Of a DNA stretch of 44,264 nucleotides, positions 9,582 through 21,209 are shown piece after piece. Within the stretch, counting starts at the first letter, position 1. Each line of letters opens with the position of its first letter. A model generated the notes under the pieces. The model ran no database searches. It saw nothing but the letters and a program-made list of their open reading frames with translations, and was not told the origin of the DNA. Where the stretch lies: positions 1 through 44,264 of the forward strand of contig VEOW01000012.1 in NCBI GenBank assembly GCA_012026785.1, in the 5' to 3' direction. This DNA is from Chloroflexota bacterium (lineage in GTDB: Bacteria; Chloroflexota; Limnocylindria; Limnocylindrales; CSP1-4). The position numbers were made by a program, and so were the translations under genes.

Positions 9582-11263
9582 GATGGGTGGGGCTGGAGAC
9601 GGAAGGTGTGCCAGATCGGTACGGTCGCGACTCCGGACGAATCGCGGAGGTTGATGGTCGCGACGTCCCAGTCGGGCTCGGGGTAGCCGCCTTCGACCCC
9701 CCGCAGGAGGGTCCCGATCGCCAGGCGTGCCCCGGCGAGCGCGACCGATGACACGTCGAAGCCTGCGCCCGTGAAGGTCGGATCGGCACACCCCAGAGGC
9801 TGATGGAGGCCGCCACTCTTCACGTGGAGCTGGCGATCCGGGTCGGCATCGACCTCCTCGAGGGCGTACTGGAGGCAGACGCGGCACGCCGATCCGGGGG
9901 TCGAGTTCAGCCGGGCGATGCGACCGCCCCACGCGCCGTTCTTCGTCGCCGCTTCCACATATGGAATGCCACGATCGCGGGCGAGATCGGCGAGAAGGTA
10001 GTGGATCCCGAGTTCGGCCGTTGCGTCGAACACGAGGTCCACGCCGTCGAGGAGAGTGTCAAGCTGCTCACGGTCCGAGGGTTCATCGAGCTTCTCGCGA
10101 ACAGCGCCGATGGCGAGCCGCGCCGGGACAACGTTCGCGTAGGGCCAGTTGACTTTCGCGAAGCGCTCAAGGGCAGCGACCTTGGAATCGCCCGCGTACA
10201 GCAGCCCGAGCGGCCACCGCACGATGGGGCCGGGCTCGACGATGTCGTGGTCGATGACACGCAGCTTGCTGATGCCCGCGCGGATCAACTCGATGGCTAC
10301 TGGCGCCCCGATGCCGCCGAGGCCGACGAGGAGCACCTTCTTCGTGCGGAGTCCAGTCAACTCGGGAATGCGCTCGACGAAGTCGCCCCCGCCGGCGCGA
10401 CCGGCGCGGACCATGAACGTCGCGCTCGGCTGGCGGTAGCGGACCACGAACAACCAGCCGGTGCCAGTCACCTCAGGGCGGAGGTCCTCCGAGAACGCGA
10501 CACCGACGACGTCGACCGAGATGCGGCCCGTGTTCCGGAAGTCCGGTCTCAGAACCCCAGGATTGACTTCAACGGCGGCGCGGAGCAGGGCATCCGGTTC
10601 GAACGACCGCGGCGGTGACGCGAGCCGGACCCATCGTCCCTCGATGGTCCGCGAGTGGTCCCAGACTCCCGACAATCCGCGGAGGCCGACGAGCTCGAGC
10701 CCGTCGCCCGCGATCCGTGTTACGCATGCCTTGAACGAGTGGTCCGTCGCTTGCGCGACCAGCGTCATCGTCCCGCCGGTCGTGCGTTCCGGGATGTGCC
10801 ACGCGGAGTCGACGAGGACGCCCCCGCCGACGGGCCACGGCATGTAGCCCGTGATCGGTTCCGCCTGGTCCTCTTCGGGGACGGGCGAGGGGTCCCCCAC
10901 GTTCCGACGGGCGGCGGTGAGGAGCTTCGGCAACTGGTCGGCGACGAGGTCGGCGAGGCGGTCGTGGGTCGACCAGTACTCGGTCGAGCGGCCGATCAGG
11001 CAGAGGTTCCCCGCGAATGGGTTGCGGTGGCGGGGAAGGTCTAGCTCGGCCGCGTAGACCTGCGGGCGGACGTACGGAAACAGGTCGGGGTAGATCCCAT
11101 ACAGGGGAATGGTCTCGGTGTCGCTCTTGTAGGTGAACTCGAGGCGGATGACACCGGCAGCCTGCCACTCCGCGTTGAGCCTGGCAGGCATCCCGGCACG
11201 CTGGAAGGCGTCAAGCTCCTGCTCCAGCGTACCGGGGAACCGCTCCCACCAGGGGAGGAGCAC
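9557..11263 (-). CDS. E2-E1 fusion: prokaryotic ubiquitin-conjugating domain plus ThiF-type adenylyltransferase
   Basis: 568 residues from GTG 11263. Residues 1-120 look like a bacterial E2 fold, with a proline-rich Y-P-x-x-x-P strand and a candidate catalytic cysteine C88 in AGNLCLIG. Residues ~120-300 form a middle domain I cannot name. Residues ~305-520 are an E1/ThiF adenylation domain: GLGGIG at 314-319, D338/D340 after the second strand, CRVC at 460-463, and GCADPTFTG at 491-499. This would adenylate and transfer a ubiquitin-like protein in a bacterial conjugation system. GTG 11263 has no good ribosome binding site, while a strong one precedes GTG 11406 in another frame, so the true N-terminus may be interrupted by a frameshift near 11270. 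Confidence 0.85.
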   Translation of the reverse strand: MLLPWWERFPGTLEQELDAFQRAGMPARLNAEWQAAGVIRLEFTYKSDTETIPLYGIYPDLFPYVRPQVYAAELDLPRHRNPFAGNLCLIGRSTEYWSTHDRLADLVADQLPKLLTAARRNVGDPSPVPEEDQAEPITGYMPWPVGGGVLVDSAWHIPERTTGGTMTLVAQATDHSFKACVTRIAGDGLELVGLRGLSGVWDHSRTIEGRWVRLASPPRSFEPDALLRAAVEVNPGVLRPDFRNTGRISVDVVGVAFSEDLRPEVTGTGWLFVVRYRQPSATFMVRAGRAGGGDFVERIPELTGLRTKKVLLVGLGGIGAPVAIELIRAGISKLRVIDHDIVEPGPIVRWPLGLLYAGDSKVAALERFAKVNWPYANVVPARLAIGAVREKLDEPSDREQLDTLLDGVDLVFDATAELGIHYLLADLARDRGIPYVEAATKNGAWGGRIARLNSTPGSACRVCLQYALEEVDADPDRQLHVKSGGLHQPLGCADPTFTGAGFDVSSVALAGARLAIGTLLRGVEGGYPEPDWDVATINLRDSSGVATVPIWHTFRLQPHPSCRPPHGH

Positions 11264-11265
11264 CG

Positions 11266-11406
11266 CGCGCCGACCTCGCGGTCCTTCGGTGGCTTCGGTG
11301 GCTTCGGGGGACGGTTGTCCGGCGGCCCGGGCGGGACGTCCGGATGCTCCGGATGCTCGGGATGCTCCGGGTGCTGGCGTTGGTCCTTCTCGACTTCACT
11401 CGACAC
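11266..11406 (-). other. His/Pro-rich N-terminal reading frame, probably frameshifted from the E2-E1 gene
   Basis: GTG 11406 is preceded by AGAAGGAG at ideal spacing. It opens a frame beginning MSSEVEKDQ, then HPEHPEHPEHP and KPPKPPKPPKD, before running on as a shadow of the E2 domain to 11041. The real continuation is the E2-E1 frame, reached by a -1 shift in the GGCGCGCGG run near 11266-11275. Joined, the protein would read ...KDREVGAR followed by AVLLPWWERFPG. I cannot tell a natural frameshift from a sequencing error. Confidence 0.5.
11284..11377. repeat. two sets of 9-nt tandem repeats
   Basis: Three copies of CTTCGGTGG-like units lie at 11284-11310 and four copies of GGATGCTCC-like units at 11342-11377. 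They encode KPP and HPE repeats on the minus strand. Their 9-nt period keeps frame, so copy-number change would alter linker length only. Confidence 0.75.
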
Positions 11407-11446
11407 TGGACTCCTTCTGGCAACTACCGTGCTGCCGTGCGCATCG

Positions 11447-11617
11447 CTACTTTTCGCGCCGGACGCCCTTGAAGGGCTTCGGGCTCGACTTGACGTCCAT
11501 GAAGCGGCCGGTCTCGGTGTTCCGCTTCACCCAGTTGCCCGACGGCGTCTGGGTCTGGGACCGGCGCCGGACGGCGCCGTCGCGATGGCCGTCGCCGGCC
11601 GGTTCGTTCGTCGCCAA
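11447..11617 (-). CDS. 56-residue basic protein upstream of the E2-E1/JAB genes
   Basis: The start is TTG 11617, chosen because AAGGAG lies 6 nt upstream; the open frame continues to 11710 but without support. The product is Lys/Arg-rich. Its middle reads SQTQTPSGNWVKRNTETG and its end reads RFMDVKSSPKPFKGVRREK. It ends 40 nt before the GTG that opens the E2-E1 gene, so it likely heads that operon. It has no terminal diglycine and is too short for a beta-grasp ubiquitin fold, so it may be a conjugation target, adaptor or regulator. I recognise the C-terminal pattern as that of a widespread short uncharacterised protein but cannot name a family. Confidence 0.6.
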   Translation of the reverse strand: MATNEPAGDGHRDGAVRRRSQTQTPSGNWVKRNTETGRFMDVKSSPKPFKGVRREK

Positions 11618-11705
11618 CGTTCGCTCCTTGCCCGGGCAGGTCCCGGCGCCCCGTGATCCCGGTCCGATAGAGTTCGTCTCATCGCGGCCGGCAGGCGGAG
11701 CGTAG

Positions 11706-11734
11706 CACATATCGGCCTAGGGGTGAAGTTGACA
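11706..11734 (-). promoter_or_regulatory. candidate promoter for the ubiquitin-like operon
   Basis: On the minus strand, TTCACC and TACGCT are separated by 17 nt, upstream of the 56-residue protein gene. It overlaps the divergent higB-like promoter, so the two could be co-regulated. Confidence 0.35.
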
Positions 11735-11757
11735 TATCATCCGGCGGAGCAGATGAT
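11729..11757 (+). promoter_or_regulatory. sigma-70-type promoter of the HigBA-like pair
   Basis: TTGACA (11729-11734), a 17-nt spacer and GATGAT (11752-11757) stand just upstream of the toxin-like gene, with an AGAGGAA ribosome binding site before its ATG. The -35 is a perfect consensus match. Confidence 0.6.
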
Positions 11758-11771
11758 TCAGAGGAACGCGG

Positions 11772-12074
11772 ATGCGCTTCCGCCTCCAGAGTGAGGAGAT
11801 CAGATCGCTGTACGCGACCGGCCGGTCGAGTCGGTTCCCCAGCGATGTCGTGATGGCCATCTTCGGCGTGCTCGAGGCCATCGAGGCCGCGCCGGGACTA
11901 TCCGACCTTCGGTCACTCGCCAGCCTTCGACTCACCACCCATTCGACGGGCAAGGTTGAGTTTGGGCTGTCGTCCGGATACACGCTCGGGGGTCGGCAAA
12001 CCAATGAGGCCGGGACCCTGATCATCGTCATCGAGGAGATTCGCGGCGAGGGGAAAGGAGGGCCGGGTGACTGA
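11772..12074 (+). CDS. RelE/HigB-like toxin
   Basis: A 100-residue protein with the length and pattern of the HigB/RelE family of ribosome-dependent mRNA interferases. It has N-terminal helices (SLYATGRSSRFPSDVVMAIFGVLEAIEAA), a central strand around LRSLASLRLTTH, and a C-terminal strand TLIIVIEEI. The usual GNWRI-like strand appears as TGKVEFGLSSGY, with fewer aromatic and basic residues than typical HigB, so activity is uncertain. It overlaps the antitoxin gene by 8 nt, toxin first, the standard hig order. A clear promoter lies upstream. Confidence 0.68.
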   Translation: MRFRLQSEEIRSLYATGRSSRFPSDVVMAIFGVLEAIEAAPGLSDLRSLASLRLTTHSTGKVEFGLSSGYTLGGRQTNEAGTLIIVIEEIRGEGKGGPGD

Positions 12075-13167
12075 CGACCCCGCGGTTCTGCAGGGGCCAG
12101 GACCGCGAATTAGCCAGGAACTGGAAGCCCGCGGCTGGAGCCAGAAGGATCTCGCGGAGGTCCTCGGGCGCCCTCTTCAGGCTGTCAACGAGATCGTGAA
12201 CAAGACCAAACAGGTCACTCCGGAAACGGCGGTGCAGCTCGGACGTGCTTTCGGTACGACCGCCGAGTTCTGGGCGAATCTCGAAGCACTCTACCGAGTC
12301 AGGCTCGCCAAGCAAGCAGCGGAGGACTCGGACGTCGAACGCCGCAGTCGCCTGTACGCTCTGGCGCCCGTCAGTGAGCTGATCCGCCGCGGGTGGATTC
12401 GCGCCTCAACCCGAGTAGACGATCTCGAACGGGCGGTCTGCGACTTCCTCGAGATCGGGAACGCGCGGGAAGAGCCTTCCGCTCCAGTCACGAAGCTACG
12501 CCACACTCCCACTCGCGACCCGGAGACGCGAGCGAAGGTGGCGTGGATCAAGCGAGCAGAGCGGCTGGTGCGAGCACAGAGGGTCGGTCAGTTCGACCGT
12601 GATGCGTTTGGGGAGGCCATCCCAAGGCTGTTCGACCTTGCGATGGCACCCTCCGACGTCTCACGACTACCCGGAGCCCTAGCGGATCTCGGAGTCCATT
12701 TCGTCGTGGTGCCGCATCTCCCGAGGACGTACCTCGACGGTGCCGCCTTTGTTGTCGACGAGCACCCCGTCATCGCCTTGACGCTCCGATACGACAGGCT
12801 TGACAACTTCTGGTTCACGTTTGCCCATGAGGCCGCGCACGTGGCACATGGCGACGGTGGAGTTCTGGACGATCGACCCGACCGAGCCAATCGCAAGGGA
12901 GACCCTGCCGAACGGGCAGCCGACAATGCCGCATCAGGTTGGCTAATCGAGCCCGCTGGTCTCAAGACCTTCCGCGAGGTTACCGCGGACACGCCGACTC
13001 GGCCTCAGATCGAGGCGTTTGCCGAGAGAGTTGGCCGCCATCCCTCGATCATCGTGGGTCGCCTCCAGCACGATGAAGTCATCTCCTGGACCCAGCATCG
13101 CTGGGCGCATGTCCCGATCCGATCATGGCTCGAGCCGTGGATCGACCAAGTCCCCACGGCGGCGTAA
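12067..13167 (+). CDS. HigA-like XRE antitoxin fused to an ImmA/IrrE-type metallopeptidase
   Basis: A 366-residue fusion. Residues ~12-75 form an XRE helix-turn-helix of the HigA type (RGWSQKDLAEVLGRPLQAVNEI, then TPETAVQLGRAFGTTAEFW). Residues ~205-330 form an ImmA/IrrE peptidase with H254-E255-x-x-H258 in FAHEAAHVAHGD and a further acidic site in AERAADNAAS. GTG 12067 follows GGAGGGCCGG and overlaps the toxin stop. Family knowledge suggests DNA binding at its own promoter plus signal-dependent proteolysis of a repressor or of itself. About 120 residues between the two domains are unassigned. Confidence 0.85.
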   Translation: MTDDPAVLQGPGPRISQELEARGWSQKDLAEVLGRPLQAVNEIVNKTKQVTPETAVQLGRAFGTTAEFWANLEALYRVRLAKQAAEDSDVERRSRLYALAPVSELIRRGWIRASTRVDDLERAVCDFLEIGNAREEPSAPVTKLRHTPTRDPETRAKVAWIKRAERLVRAQRVGQFDRDAFGEAIPRLFDLAMAPSDVSRLPGALADLGVHFVVVPHLPRTYLDGAAFVVDEHPVIALTLRYDRLDNFWFTFAHEAAHVAHGDGGVLDDRPDRANRKGDPAERAADNAASGWLIEPAGLKTFREVTADTPTRPQIEAFAERVGRHPSIIVGRLQHDEVISWTQHRWAHVPIRSWLEPWIDQVPTAA

Positions 13168-13228
13168 GACAACCGGTTCCCCATGGGAGTGTTGATCGGG
13201 GGGTGCGCTCAGCAACCCGTCGCCGCGA
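13168..13228. other. short convergent gap
   Basis: 61 nt between the XRE-peptidase gene and the oppositely oriented AlbA_2 gene. No convincing terminator hairpin is visible. Confidence 0.3.
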
Positions 13229-14713
13229 TCAGGTCGTGACAACGGGCGGGTTCTCTCGGAGGAATCGTTCGATGATTGCCGAGTCGAAGCCGTCCCAGGC
13301 CATGAAGAACGACCTGCGTGCTGTCTCGTTGAGGTACCGGATCGCATTCGCCAGGTCCTGGTCCGACATCGGCGCCACCGTCGCTCGCACATCGGGATCG
13401 AGGATTACCCGCTCGATCAAGGGTTCCGAGCGATGGGCGTAGAACTGACCGAAGTTCGGAAACGCATTAGCGGCTCGTTCGTTGGTGGCCAGGACAACGA
13501 GGCACTGAAGCGCGTCGAACTGGCAAACGCTGGTGAAGACGGCATCGCCCTCGAGGCGCTCGTCGGGCCGAAGGCAATCGAGACGAACTGTCTGTTCCTC
13601 CGCGAGCTTCAGCACTGACAGATCGCGCTGCTTGCCGTCGACCTCCTTCTGTAGCAGCTTCCCGCGAGACGCGTAGACCAGCGCGTGCATCAACCACGAT
13701 CGACCGAGCTCGGCGAACCGCTGGCGGTCGCCCGGCTCGGTGGCGAGCCTCTTCGCCATCGCCCATCGGCGCTGGCGCACGGCAAGGCCGCCTGCCGCGA
13801 AGATGCGCGTCGCGACCTCGAGCCATATGCGGTTGGCCGGGATGCCTTCAGCATCGGGTCGTTCGAACCGCTCGTGGCCTGCCTCGTATGCCTCGCTCAG
13901 GGCGGCGACCGACGCGTCGAACAACCAAGGCAAATCGAGGAGGAGCGACATCGCGAGCAGGCACGAGATACGGTCGAGAGCCGCGCTAAGGCCGCCGAGA
14001 TCGTCCCCGTCGATGAGTTTGCTCACCAAGGGCTTGATCCTCGCGAGCATCAGGCGGATGGGGACCGTATCGGTCGTCCCAACTAGCGCCTCGGCGCGCT
14101 GGCTAAACGCGCCAAGCTCGTCCTGCAGCGTGATCCCTGGCCGCTCGACAGCTGGTGCCGCAGATTCAGTCAGATCAGCAGCCCATTCACGGCGGACCCG
14201 GGTTCGCTCCTGTTCGACGAACCGCTCCCGAAGTCGAACCATGTCCTGATAGCCGACGCGCACGCTTGCCGTTCCGCGGCGAACGAATACGTCGCCCTCG
14301 CGGAACACGGTTTCCTGTTGGCCGTTGTCCGCCTGGTACTGGCCGTCAGCACCGAGGATCGCAAACCCGTTGGGGTGGGGCCCGATCCAGACCATCGCCA
14401 GCGTGAGCCCGTCGATGTCGTGGACGGCGCACCGAAGATCGATATCGGGCAAGTAACGACGGACACGCCCGCGGAGTCTGGCTTCATCGAAGTCCCGTCG
14501 TGCGGCGCCCTCAATTCCGACCGGTGTTCCGTCGTTGTCGGCGCCAATGACGATGTAGCCACCCTCGGCTGACATCGCAGCCATGTCCTTCGCCAACTCG
14601 ACTATGTGGCGCTGAGCGCCGATATCGATCGCAGACTTGTAGTCGAGGCCTTCGTACTCGTGCTGCTCGGTGAGAAGTTCGCGGAGCCGATCAGAGTCAA
14701 GGCGCGCTGCCAT
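13229..14713 (-). CDS. AlbA_2 (schlafen-like) domain protein with a long alpha-helical C-terminus
   Basis: 494 residues. The N-terminal ~140 match the AlbA_2 pattern: EGLDYKSAIDI, LAKDMAAMSAEGGYIVIGADNDGTPVGI, and a VFREGDVFVRRGTASVR strand. AlbA_2 domains occur in schlafen-type nucleases and in many defence-island proteins. The remaining ~350 residues are helical with no motif I recognise (for example AALDRISCLLAMSLLLDLPWLFDASVAALSEAYEAG). The gene lies alone between the HigA-like gene and the type I restriction operon, 83 nt from the latter on the same strand, so it could be read through from it. A defence role is inferred from context only. Confidence 0.75.
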   Translation of the reverse strand: MAARLDSDRLRELLTEQHEYEGLDYKSAIDIGAQRHIVELAKDMAAMSAEGGYIVIGADNDGTPVGIEGAARRDFDEARLRGRVRRYLPDIDLRCAVHDIDGLTLAMVWIGPHPNGFAILGADGQYQADNGQQETVFREGDVFVRRGTASVRVGYQDMVRLRERFVEQERTRVRREWAADLTESAAPAVERPGITLQDELGAFSQRAEALVGTTDTVPIRLMLARIKPLVSKLIDGDDLGGLSAALDRISCLLAMSLLLDLPWLFDASVAALSEAYEAGHERFERPDAEGIPANRIWLEVATRIFAAGGLAVRQRRWAMAKRLATEPGDRQRFAELGRSWLMHALVYASRGKLLQKEVDGKQRDLSVLKLAEEQTVRLDCLRPDERLEGDAVFTSVCQFDALQCLVVLATNERAANAFPNFGQFYAHRSEPLIERVILDPDVRATVAPMSDQDLANAIRYLNETARRSFFMAWDGFDSAIIERFLRENPPVVTT

Positions 14714-14796
14714 CTGAAGAGCGTACCGGCGCCGCTGGCTCAGAGAGTCGGGAGTTCAGCCTCGAGCGACACCGTGACCCACGCCGGAGCGCTCCG

Positions 14797-15815
14797 CTAA
14801 CCCGGATCGGAATCGGCCGCGAGCGTTTCGAGTCGGGCTGCGATGCGGCTCAGTGCATGCCCCGGATCCCTTGCCCGGTTCTCGGCGGCCAACTCACGAA
14901 ACAAGGCGGCGATGGACGTCTGCGCGTCGTGGTCGAATGATGGCGCGGGCGCCGCTTCATCGACGTGGTCGGCAAGCTGGGCGAGCGTCGTCTGCCGCAC
15001 CCTCGCCCGCATGCGCATCGCGATCTCGATCGCCTTCCGGACGTCCTCGACATCCGTGCGGACGCGCCCGTCCTTGTCGAGGAGCAGACCCTCGATTAGG
15101 CCCTCCTGAAACGCGAGCGGGAAGTCCTCGGCACCCTCGGCAAGTGGATCGATCACGTCGAGGCGCGGCATGAAGGTGCTGTTCACGGTCCATCGGCGGG
15201 CGACAGCGAGCCCGAGTTTCCTCTGAACCTCGCGGGGCGCGGTATCGAGCTGTATCTCGTCCAGATACGCCTTCAGCGCGCCTCGGCGGAACACGCGCTC
15301 TCCCCCGATCTCGACCAACGCCGTATTGAAGCGGCTCGTGTCGGCGAGCTTTTCCTCGGCGAGCCCGAGCATCCACGTGCACCAGGCGGAGGCTGCGGCC
15401 CGAGCAAACTCGGCGTGCCTGCCGTTGATGGTCGACGGGGCCGAGCGCCCATGTCCTGTCCCATCACTGTTCCGCAACTCCCCGATGGCACCGGCGGCGG
15501 TAGCCATCGACCCTCCGAGGCGATGTAGTGCAGGCCGTTCTTCGGCGATGCCCAGCGCCTTCATGCTCATCCACGCCAACTTCTGGACGGGTGTATCGGA
15601 ACCGTAGGACTGGCCCAGAACATCGAGCACGACCTTCGCAACAGTCTCGACGAGGTCCTTGGAAGATCCGATTGTCCCCTCGAGATCGCCGGCGGCCTCT
15701 GCTCGATCGATACGCGCCGTTGCAGACGTGATCGCGTCGTGCGCCGTCTTCGGAAGGACCGACTCCTCGACATCCGAAGACGAGGGCAGGGCGTCCGCAG
15801 AAGCGTCGGAGTCAA

Positions 15816-15819
<4 letters not shown>
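14797..15819 (-). CDS. abortive-infection C-terminal (Abi_C) domain protein in the type I RM operon
   Basis: 340 residues. The middle (~110-160) has [18 protein letters not shown] followed by a helix with [13 protein letters not shown], the pattern of the Abi_C domain seen in abortive infection proteins. The N-terminus ([25 protein letters not shown]) is also typical of this family. The start GTG 15819 overlaps the hsdR stop as GTGA, so the protein is the last product of the hsd operon and is translationally coupled to HsdR. It may act as a back-up suicide or inhibition module if restriction fails; that role is inferred from coupling. Confidence 0.78.
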
Positions 15820-18974
<3,155 letters not shown>

Positions 18975-18975
18975 C

Positions 18976-20013
18976 TCAGCCGGCGTCGCCGTCTACCAGG
19001 GATGCCGTGGTCGTCACCCTTTCCTCGTCGGTCGCGAGATCGGCCGCGTTCAGCGACTTGACGATCGGCGCGAACACGGATCGCATCGCCTCGAGGGCAT
19101 CGGCCATCCATTGGTCGAGCGCGGGCCACGTCGCCCGGTCGGCTGGCGCTCCCTTTCGGATGATCCGGACCTGGCTGACCTTCGCGTTCGGCATGAGTCT
19201 CCACTCGATCGGCCCGAACTGCCCCAGTCGAGCCTCTACAAGCTCGCGATGCCGCTGCTCGATCAGTCGGAAATGCGCCTTGGCGTCCGGACCCGTCATC
19301 TCGAACTGGACGCCCGATCGACCATCGCGCATCCCGTTCCAGGCAGACAGGTAGAAGTTGCTGCGCCCGACCGGAGCGTTCGTCCAGTAGTCCTTCGAGG
19401 GCCGCGTCGTCCGGATCGAACTCCCCTGAGACGCCAGGTATTCGCGGAACTGCGTCCAGAAGTCGAAGTGGAGCTGCTCATTCGCTGACAGCTCGCCCCC
19501 GGCAGCCGCCTGCTCTCGCACCGCCCGGCTCCAGTCGTTCGGCTTCGAGACCACGTTGAACTTGGGGGCGAACGGGGAGTCTCCGATCCGCCAGAGCTCG
19601 ATTTCGAGGCCGAAGAAGTTAATCCCGGGCGTCGTCGATCGGTTGAGCCAGTCGAGCGCCGCGCGGTGCTCGTCCGTGAAACGCGCCGCGAGCCAGACGA
19701 TGGTCACGGCATCGAGACCAGCGGCGTACGTCAGCAACTGGCCGAGGTGCGAGTGATCGGTTCGCTCGAGCTGGTTCTCGACCAGAACATAGTGGCGGTT
19801 GGTGGTGTCGCGGCAGAGGATGTCGGCGCGGAAGGGCCCGACGTTCATCTCCTGTGCCTCGACTTCGAGCTCGATCCCGATCGCCTCGCCGAGGAGGACG
19901 ATGTTCTCGGCTTGGGCAAGCCAAGGCGTGAAATCCCCCGGCTCGCTGACCCACGCCTCGCGGAGCTCGACTCTCGTCAAGCGGCTGAGAGGACCCCTTC
20001 GCATGGCCGTCAC
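18976..20013 (-). CDS. DUF4268 protein inserted in the type I RM operon
   Basis: 345 residues. The N-terminal half carries a nuclease-like strand pattern: [23 protein letters not shown], then [10 protein letters not shown] and [27 protein letters not shown]. This has a D...E-x-Q arrangement like a degenerate PD-(D/E)xK core and is typical of DUF4268 proteins. The C-terminal half ([11 protein letters not shown]... [19 protein letters not shown]) is the DUF4268 region proper. GTG 20013 overlaps the hsdS stop as GTGA. Its placement between hsdS and hsdR implies co-production with the RM complex. A second nuclease activity is plausible but unproved. Confidence 0.82.
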   Translation of the reverse strand: MTAMRRGPLSRLTRVELREAWVSEPGDFTPWLAQAENIVLLGEAIGIELEVEAQEMNVGPFRADILCRDTTNRHYVLVENQLERTDHSHLGQLLTYAAGLDAVTIVWLAARFTDEHRAALDWLNRSTTPGINFFGLEIELWRIGDSPFAPKFNVVSKPNDWSRAVREQAAAGGELSANEQLHFDFWTQFREYLASQGSSIRTTRPSKDYWTNAPVGRSNFYLSAWNGMRDGRSGVQFEMTGPDAKAHFRLIEQRHRELVEARLGQFGPIEWRLMPNAKVSQVRIIRKGAPADRATWPALDQWMADALEAMRSVFAPIVKSLNAADLATDEERVTTTASLVDGDAG

Positions 20014-21209
20014 ACCGGGACCTCCGCCTGTGGGGAGAGCAGTCGCGGCAGCATCAGATCTCGGAGGCTGATGATGGTTCGGTTTTCCACCAGCCTGTGG
20101 ACGATCGCGTCGAACATCGGGGCGACGAGGCGATCAGCCTCCTTGAGCGACTCATGAGGGGGCATCGGAACGCGGGCTTCGGACAGGTGATGCCGCTGAA
20201 TGTGCCCCATCGTCGTTGCCTTTCCCGCAGCGATTCCTCTGAATGCGTCGAGGTGCCGGTGAATCCAGAAGTACAGGAACCACTGCGGCACCCCCCTCGG
20301 CGTCACCTTGAACAGGTGCTGATTCAAGGCGCCATTTCCCCCGGACCAGAGGACACACTCCAGCGAACCAGACCACGAGAACAGCAAGTCGCCGTCGTTC
20401 ACGACGTACCGGGCCGGGACGTCTAGGCTTGCCTGATCGGCGCCAGATACGTCTCCTGAATGAAGCTGAGCAATCTTGATGACCGGCAGGAACCCAGATC
20501 CGTCGGCCGGGTACTTCTGCAATGCGAGCCCATTCAGGAACTCGCCGAGGCTGTCGAGCCCCACTTCTGGCCAGTCAACCTCGTGACGCGTCGCCGGTTC
20601 GACGAACCGTGCCTCGAAGATCGTTCGTGTCAGCACCTCGATCGACGCCGCGATACGTCGGTTCAGCTCGATCTTCTCATCGAGCGCACCGAGAATCGCC
20701 GCGATTCGTCGCTGCTCGGCGATTGGCGGTAGCACGACGACGAGCTGCCGCTGCGCCGTGAGACTCACATACGGCGCCATGTCTGTCTCGCCGGCGCGGG
20801 ATGCGAGCTGGCGGTGGAATTGGGCCGAACGGAGGTAGGCGTACAGGTAGTGGCGATCGAGCACGTCTGTGCGGAGCGTCCTCCAGAACGTGGTTTGCGG
20901 GCTGCACACGAACGGCGGGGCATCGCCTTGAACGATCGCCACCTTCCCGACGGTGCCCTTGTGCGAGAGGAGGATGTCCCCTGGGGCTCCTATCCCTTTA
21001 GTGATGCGCTGTCGAGCGCGATCGTTGATCCTGGATGCGGTCTCAAACAGGACGCGGCCGGCATCCATGTCCGCAGCGCGGACGAAGGCGACGCCGCTGT
21101 CGACGAACTCGTCCGGCCGCGGACGGGACTCGCCATGGTTCCCGTCCTCGACGAGCAGGATGCCCTCCGCTTGCAGCTCGGCGACGGTCGCGCGCCGGAC
21201 TTCACTCAC
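20010..21209 (-). CDS. hsdS: type I restriction specificity subunit
   Basis: About 399 residues with two target-recognition domains and conserved helices. The first TRD ends in [33 protein letters not shown], the standard coiled-coil spacer. The second ends in [30 protein letters not shown]. This determines the bipartite DNA target of the methylase and endonuclease. GTG 21209 overlaps the hsdM stop; a TTG at 21218 in the same frame is an alternative start. TRD sequences of this kind vary rapidly, so the target cannot be predicted. Confidence 0.92.
   Translation of the reverse strand: MSEVRRATVAELQAEGILLVEDGNHGESRPRPDEFVDSGVAFVRAADMDAGRVLFETASRINDRARQRITKGIGAPGDILLSHKGTVGKVAIVQGDAPPFVCSPQTTFWRTLRTDVLDRHYLYAYLRSAQFHRQLASRAGETDMAPYVSLTAQRQLVVVLPPIAEQRRIAAILGALDEKIELNRRIAASIEVLTRTIFEARFVEPATRHEVDWPEVGLDSLGEFLNGLALQKYPADGSGFLPVIKIAQLHSGDVSGADQASLDVPARYVVNDGDLLFSWSGSLECVLWSGGNGALNQHLFKVTPRGVPQWFLYFWIHRHLDAFRGIAAGKATTMGHIQRHHLSEARVPMPPHESLKEADRLVAPMFDAIVHRLVENRTIISLRDLMLPRLLSPQAEVPV

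Noticed and set aside
11284-11377. Nine-nucleotide tandem repeats as a phase-variation switch
   Set aside because: A 9-nt unit cannot change reading frame by copy-number change; the apparent frameshift lies outside the repeats.
11284-11377. CRISPR array
   Set aside because: Repeats are 9 nt with no spacers; no other direct-repeat array of CRISPR size is seen in the window.
9072-11617. CBASS type II (Cap2/Cap3) identity for the E1/E2/JAB genes
   Set aside because: No CD-NTase or effector gene is adjacent.
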